Shown piece by piece: positions 59,898 to 64,000 of a DNA stretch of 64,000 nucleotides. The DNA is from Cinnamomum chago (lineage: Eukaryota > Streptophyta > Magnoliopsida > Laurales > Lauraceae): the NCBI GenBank assembly GCA_038049695.1, contig CP142452.1, positions 80,650,501 through 80,714,500 on the forward strand, in the 5' to 3' direction. How positions within the stretch are numbered: the first letter of the stretch is position 1; each line of letters opens with the position of its first letter. The position numbers and the translations under genes were made by a program. Below the pieces are notes generated by a model. The model was not told the DNA's origin. It saw nothing but the letters and a program-made list of their open reading frames with translations, and did not search any database.

Positions 59898-61339
59898 TGT
59901 GGATAAATCGAACTAAAATGCAAGCTTCTGTTTCTTAAGAAACAAGACCCATGGCTTCAACACATGCTCTCTTTCACTGGAAACATTTAATCTATTCTAT
60001 CAGTTTTACAGTTTATTTTTTAGCCTTTTCTGGCAAAGTAAAACCTACAAACCATGAGATAATCTACATATTTACAATAAGGCTTATTCAGCTTTACTTT
60101 CTTTATAAAAAAATCACCAGGGTTTGAATATTTAGCAAATGTAAAACAATGAGATATAGTTAGAACACAGCAAAGGTATTCAACCATTATCCAGTACCAT
60201 TTATTAAATCTTGTACCCACCATGGAGGTGCACCCCTTCCCAAGGACCAACCGATAGCAGCTAAAGTGATACTAGTTCTATAACTATACCAATGCACAGG
60301 CTTAAATATGATACTAGAGAATACATTCAACATTCAAACACATAAAATGGTCCACACGGAGAAATTGGTACACACAGAAGTTTCAAGTTGGTTCATTTAA
60401 ATAATCTGGTCGAATTAGTTACATCAAAGCATGCCTAATCATTAAGCACAATAACTACACATCAACTCCAATAGACTGTCATGAAGCTAACAATGACACA
60501 AATTGAGGTTCGCTTCTATTTCACATGTTTTGATGCTTTATACTTTCTCTTAGACGTTGACATTCCAGCAGCCTCATTTCTTCTATCGAGCTTTTTATTT
60601 TTTTCATTTTCGCTTCAATTTTGCCACGTCTTGAATTTGAGTTATGAATCCACTCCGATGCAACTTCATCCATCCAAATTAGAAAAACACAACCTCTTTA
60701 TCCCTGCAATAAAATGCATCCTAATATCAATAAAGAATATTTTAGTCAAAAGATAACTTTAAAGGATGATTTTGAAAGTCTAGCGTATATTCAAATGTGG
60801 ACATTTCCAAAAATTTTGTGAAGTCTTTGGAACCATAGACCCATGTCCAAATGGGCACTTTGAAGCCCATTCTAAGTTTCAGAATGAAAGCGGCGATGTG
60901 TGCTTGAATATGACATGAGAAATGATGATCCCTGCTTGGACTTTTTGATAGCACTCAAATTTTTCTACAACAAACCTACCCGCAATTGCAATCAAAACTC
61001 CATATACTTCAAATTTGAAACAACATGTAACAATGAAATTTAAGTAATAGAGATAATCAGGGGAAATAAAGTATTCAATTAGTTGTAATAGAGATAGTTT
61101 ATTCAAACGCATTATTATAACTAAAATAATAAGAATAGGGATACCAAAGCATATCAGGAAAAAAAAATCAATAGCTTAAAAAGTGCAAGCACCTTCCAAA
61201 AATACTAGGTAATGAATAATGGAAGTAGGTTCTTGTAAAAAGAAATGTAAAATGACTTGCTCATCCCACAACTGCATTTTTTTTAAAAGAACGTCTCAAC
61301 GTTTTGACATTCGCACCACAAACGTGTTAATATAAAAAA

Positions 61340-61550
61340 TCAAAACTAGTAAAAATCAAGGTCAGTAGAAATGGATCATGCATCCCAAATAAAAAAAGAG
61401 TTATTAGAAAAAATCAAGGTCAGTAGAAATGGGTCCTGCATCCCAAATAAAAAAACGTATTATTATTATAAAAAATCAAGGCCAATAGAAATGGGTCCTG
61501 CATCCCAAATCCCAAACGTGTTATTATAAAAAATCAAGGCCAGTAAAAAT
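61340..61550. repeat. Tandem repeat, period about 58-62 bp
   Basis: Four units share AAATCAAGGTCAGTAGAAAT and GGGTCCTGCATCCCAAAT with A/T-rich linkers. They start at about 61355, 61413, 61475 and 61533, the last one partial. They lie within element C. Confidence 0.9.
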
Positions 61551-62383
61551 AAGAAAAGTCCTCTATCCAGCTGCAGAGAAAAACAGAACCCAGATCTCAA
61601 AAGGTCAAGCCTCGAGGCGGCTCTTCTTTGGCCTAACCCGCTGGAATCCGTTGCAGTAAAGTGGCGTCGCAGATCTTTGGAGAGGACCTTGTGGGTGCAG
61701 TGGAGGGCGGCCTCGCTGATCTTGGGAGGGGAGCGAGTAGAGAACATCACAAAGAGGGTGACGTGCAGCAAAGTAAAACCAGTCATACTGCTTTTTGACA
61801 GATTCTCAAGAGGATAGAGAGAAGGCTTTGGTTTTTCTCTGCGACGACAAAAAAACCCCAAAAACCCAAAAACAAAATCCAATCTTCTACAAAGAAGAAA
61901 ACCTCAGATCAGATCATAGCCCATCCAAACCAACACCTCCCCAGTAGCATTTTTGTAGCTTGCAAGTGCATGGGCAATCTGGAGGTGATGCTACCGCAGA
62001 ACGGATCGAGAGTTGGCAAAAGAGACCCAGTTGGCATCACCGTCCCAATTGTCATCATCCGGCGTCGATAACCACAGAGAGCTGGCAGAGAGCGGAGGAG
62101 ACAACCCATGAGATAATCTGTCGGATTCAGCTGACAGTGGTTCCTTAGGAGAGACTGAAGGCCGACGTCGAAGACGTTGAGGGAGAAGGGGATCGGAGAG
62201 GAAGTTGAGGCGCTGCAGTGGTTGAAGAGGAATGATGTTAGGCCTCCCGAAATAAGTTTTGATAAATGGGCGGGCCTCCAAACGAAATGGGCGGGATTTA
62301 AAAATTTGGTCCTTTCATCGCACACACGTGCCGTTCACATGCCTGAGCGGACTTCCCCTGCACTTGAGCTGAGGAGAGGCCTC

Positions 62384-62386
<3 letters not shown>

Positions 62387-62436
<50 letters not shown>
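62387..62436. repeat. (TA)n tract right of element C
   Basis: About 25 pure TA units that abut the right end of C. Confidence 0.95.
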
Positions 62437-62439
<3 letters not shown>

Positions 62440-63194
62440 GGGGTTTCTTGATCCATCTTCACTCATAAATTAATTTGCATTTTGAGGGTATCACTCTTAG
62501 CTCTCTGAAATTATTTGAGAAAAAGGAATAGAAGTGACAATCTTAAAGCCGAAAAGCCAAAAGTGAGATATATCAATGCTTCAAAGTACACTATTAGATA
62601 TCTATCCCTGGCACTTTAAATTTGACCCTCAAATCGTGTTCAATTCGGTACTCCTTCAACCATAACTTTTCTTGGGATAGGAATCTGATAGGCCAATGGG
62701 AAGATGGTTTCTTTGTTTTTATGGTTTGTTGGCTGTTTGGGGTTTCTTTGTTGCCCTGTGTTTTTTTGTTTAGTAGTTTTCTTTTACCAAAAAAAAGTGC
62801 AGTATTAGATGAAATTTGTATGCCCTTTCTATTAGGTAGCACGTTGGTATTGATGATTGGACTCTTGATTCACTTATAAAAAAATGACAAACCCAACAAG
62901 GAATGGTAGAAGACAAGACACCCTTTATATTCAAGTAATGGGCTAGGGTGAGAAATATCTAGATTTGATTTTCCTCATTCTTTCAAATCTTCCAAAACCC
63001 TCTTAAAAAAAAAAACCCCTTAAAAAGTGATTTTGGGAAAGAATCCGAAAGCAAAAGGAGAAAGGAGAAATGAGGGATGTCTATAAACTTGACTTGAAGC
63101 ATGCAATCATTAATCATTATTTAGCAAAATATACTTCTACGAGCAGACTGTGCATCTAACAATCGGATCCGGATCCTTGTTTGGTCCAAATAGG
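62437..63194. other. Intergenic, no gene recognised
   Basis: A/T-rich sequence with short chance frames on both strands (62594-62879). Nothing recognisable. Confidence 0.55.
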
Positions 63195-63314
63195 GGATCC
63201 CTGTTTAGACCAAACAAGGGCCTCCACGTGTGGGGGCGGAGGAAAGAGAAAACAACTTTTTCTTTCCTCCGCCCCCGCACGTGGAGGCCCCTGTTTGGAC
63301 CAAATAGGGGATCC
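63195..63314. repeat. Foldback inverted repeat, about 120 bp
   Basis: Left arm GGGCCTCCACGTGTGGGGGC is mirrored by GCCCCCGCACGTGGAGGCCC. The match extends outward through TTTGGTC/GACCAAA-like parts and closes around AAAACAAC-TTTTT. A copy of TTGGTCCAAATAGGGGATCC at 63181-63200 and one with a single change at 63295-63314 flank the arms in direct orientation. Both strands therefore give look-alike frames (GPNRG...), which are artefacts of the palindrome. Confidence 0.85.
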
Positions 63315-64000
63315 TCTTCCCTAACAATCACCAAAGATGGGACCCCTGAAATTCCCGTGTCCTCACTTTACCAACTGCATCCATCCCTAGTGCACAGGAG
63401 AAAATTGTCATATGCAGTCAGGCTCATGGGGCCCTCAATTGCTGGTCCGCATCTTAAGGAAGGGGTGCAACTTGTATTAACAGAATCTATACTAGGAAAA
63501 AAAAAAAAAACCATGGGTACTGCAAGCCGGGAAATGTTCTCCTACGATCAAGAGCCCAACATTAACAAGTTCTCTCTTTGTTGCCATCTCCCTTTCCTTT
63601 AAGTTGGCAACCCAATGAAAGAACTATTCAGACAAAAACAATTAGAACACATCATCAGTTCCCATTTACTCTGATTGACATCCTTGCCTTTGATGCAGTC
63701 AGCTGGCCTGAAAATTAGACCCGGACCCAGTACGTTTGTGTTAAAAATGTAAACCTTCAACATGTCTTACACGGGCTATTGTGGGTCTTGTAAACATGGA
63801 AATGCCATATGAATCATTGATTGATTGATTCTCTCACAGGAACTTTCTTCTCTTTCCTGACTTTTTTATTTTTATCCTTTTAATTTTCTTTTTGGGTTTG
63901 GCCCTTGATTGGCCATTGGACCTCTAGTGGGCTTGGGTGGGTAATAATAACCTAAACTTTTAGAGAGTGCAATGGCCAATTTCCTCGTAACAACCAGCGG
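63315..64000. other. Intergenic, no gene recognised
   Basis: No frame with homology. The 450-base open frame that runs from 63150 starts in the foldback repeat and is not taken as a gene. Confidence 0.5.

Larger units (their letters stand above)
58488..62386. mobile_element. TA-bounded Pack-type TIR element C, 3.9 kb
   Basis: The inverted ends are 79 and 78 bp (58488-58566 and 62309-62386) and nearly identical: they share CCTCTCCTCAGCTCAAGTG, CCGCTCAGGCATGTGAACGG and CACGTGTGTGCGATGAAAGG. TA tracts abut both ends. No transposase was found. The interior holds a decayed receptor-kinase fragment (59737-59897), a 58-62 bp tandem repeat (61340-61550), an about 100-bp internal duplication near 58785-58922 (TTTCAAGCAAGT twice) and unassigned GC-richer stretches at 58.6-58.9 and 61.6-62.3 kb that look exon-derived. 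Long TIRs plus captured gene pieces suggest a Mutator-like non-autonomous element, but a 9-11 bp target duplication cannot be told apart from the TA repeat. Confidence 0.8.

Noticed and set aside
61466-62325. Two 138-codon - strand frames inside element C
   Set aside because: No family is recognised. They may include captured exon pieces, but I cannot call a gene.
63150-63602. 150-codon open frame, with a look-alike frame on the other strand
   Set aside because: Both frames come from the foldback repeat at 63195-63314; the GPNRG-like repeats are its arms read on both strands. No homology.

Overview
This window is nuclear DNA of a flowering plant. It holds four host genes with canonical GT-AG introns, one or more LRR-kinase relics, and many transposable elements in the introns and gaps. 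The clade cannot be fixed from the sequence. The long, transposon-loaded introns and the repeated GGTGGGCCCCAC-like intergenic motifs remind me of magnoliid or other early-diverging angiosperms, but that is a guess.

Genes, left to right. (1) The 3' four coding exons of a heterotrimeric G-protein beta subunit (AGB1), + strand, 1170-7864; the first coding exon lies before the window. (2) A complete ten-exon cyclase-associated protein gene (CAP1; actin monomer recycling), + strand, 17034-27517. (3) A complete five-coding-exon CRAL-TRIO/Sec14-like lipid-transfer gene, + strand, 39149-47779, with a likely non-coding first exon near 37.5-37.7 kb. (4) A putative lysine methyltransferase-family (METTL21/PF10294-like) gene on the - strand, main exon 51837-52805, with a probable first exon near 57.03-57.14 kb. 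An LRR receptor-kinase pseudogene fragment lies at 28.5-29.1 kb. The genes look like ordinary housekeeping or signalling genes with no operon-like relation.

Mobile DNA. A 6.4 kb PIF/Harbinger element (10030-16454) has matched inverted ends, a TAA target duplication and an intact MYB/SANT-like ORF, but no transposase that I can see. Three hAT-type elements (22766-23129, 30457-31364, 36887-37197) carry 8-bp target duplications. Four copies of one MITE-like family sit in AGB1 and CAP1 introns. RTE- and L1-type LINE fragments lie on the - strand of three introns. SINEs are seen near 16.5, 40.0 and 46.1 kb, with SINE-like pieces near 19.2, 22.1 and 55.8 kb. Two LTR-like fossils are suspected (25.2-25.6 and 51.1-51.4 kb).

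The most striking region is 58.1-62.4 kb. Three different inverted-repeat elements sit one after another, each bounded by TA microsatellite: 185 bp, 108 bp and 3.9 kb. The largest has near-identical 78-79 bp inverted ends and carries a decayed receptor-kinase fragment, so it looks like a Pack-type gene-capturing element that lives in TA repeats. A fourth, weaker TA-bounded element lies in an intron of the Sec14-like gene (about 41.76-42.03 kb).
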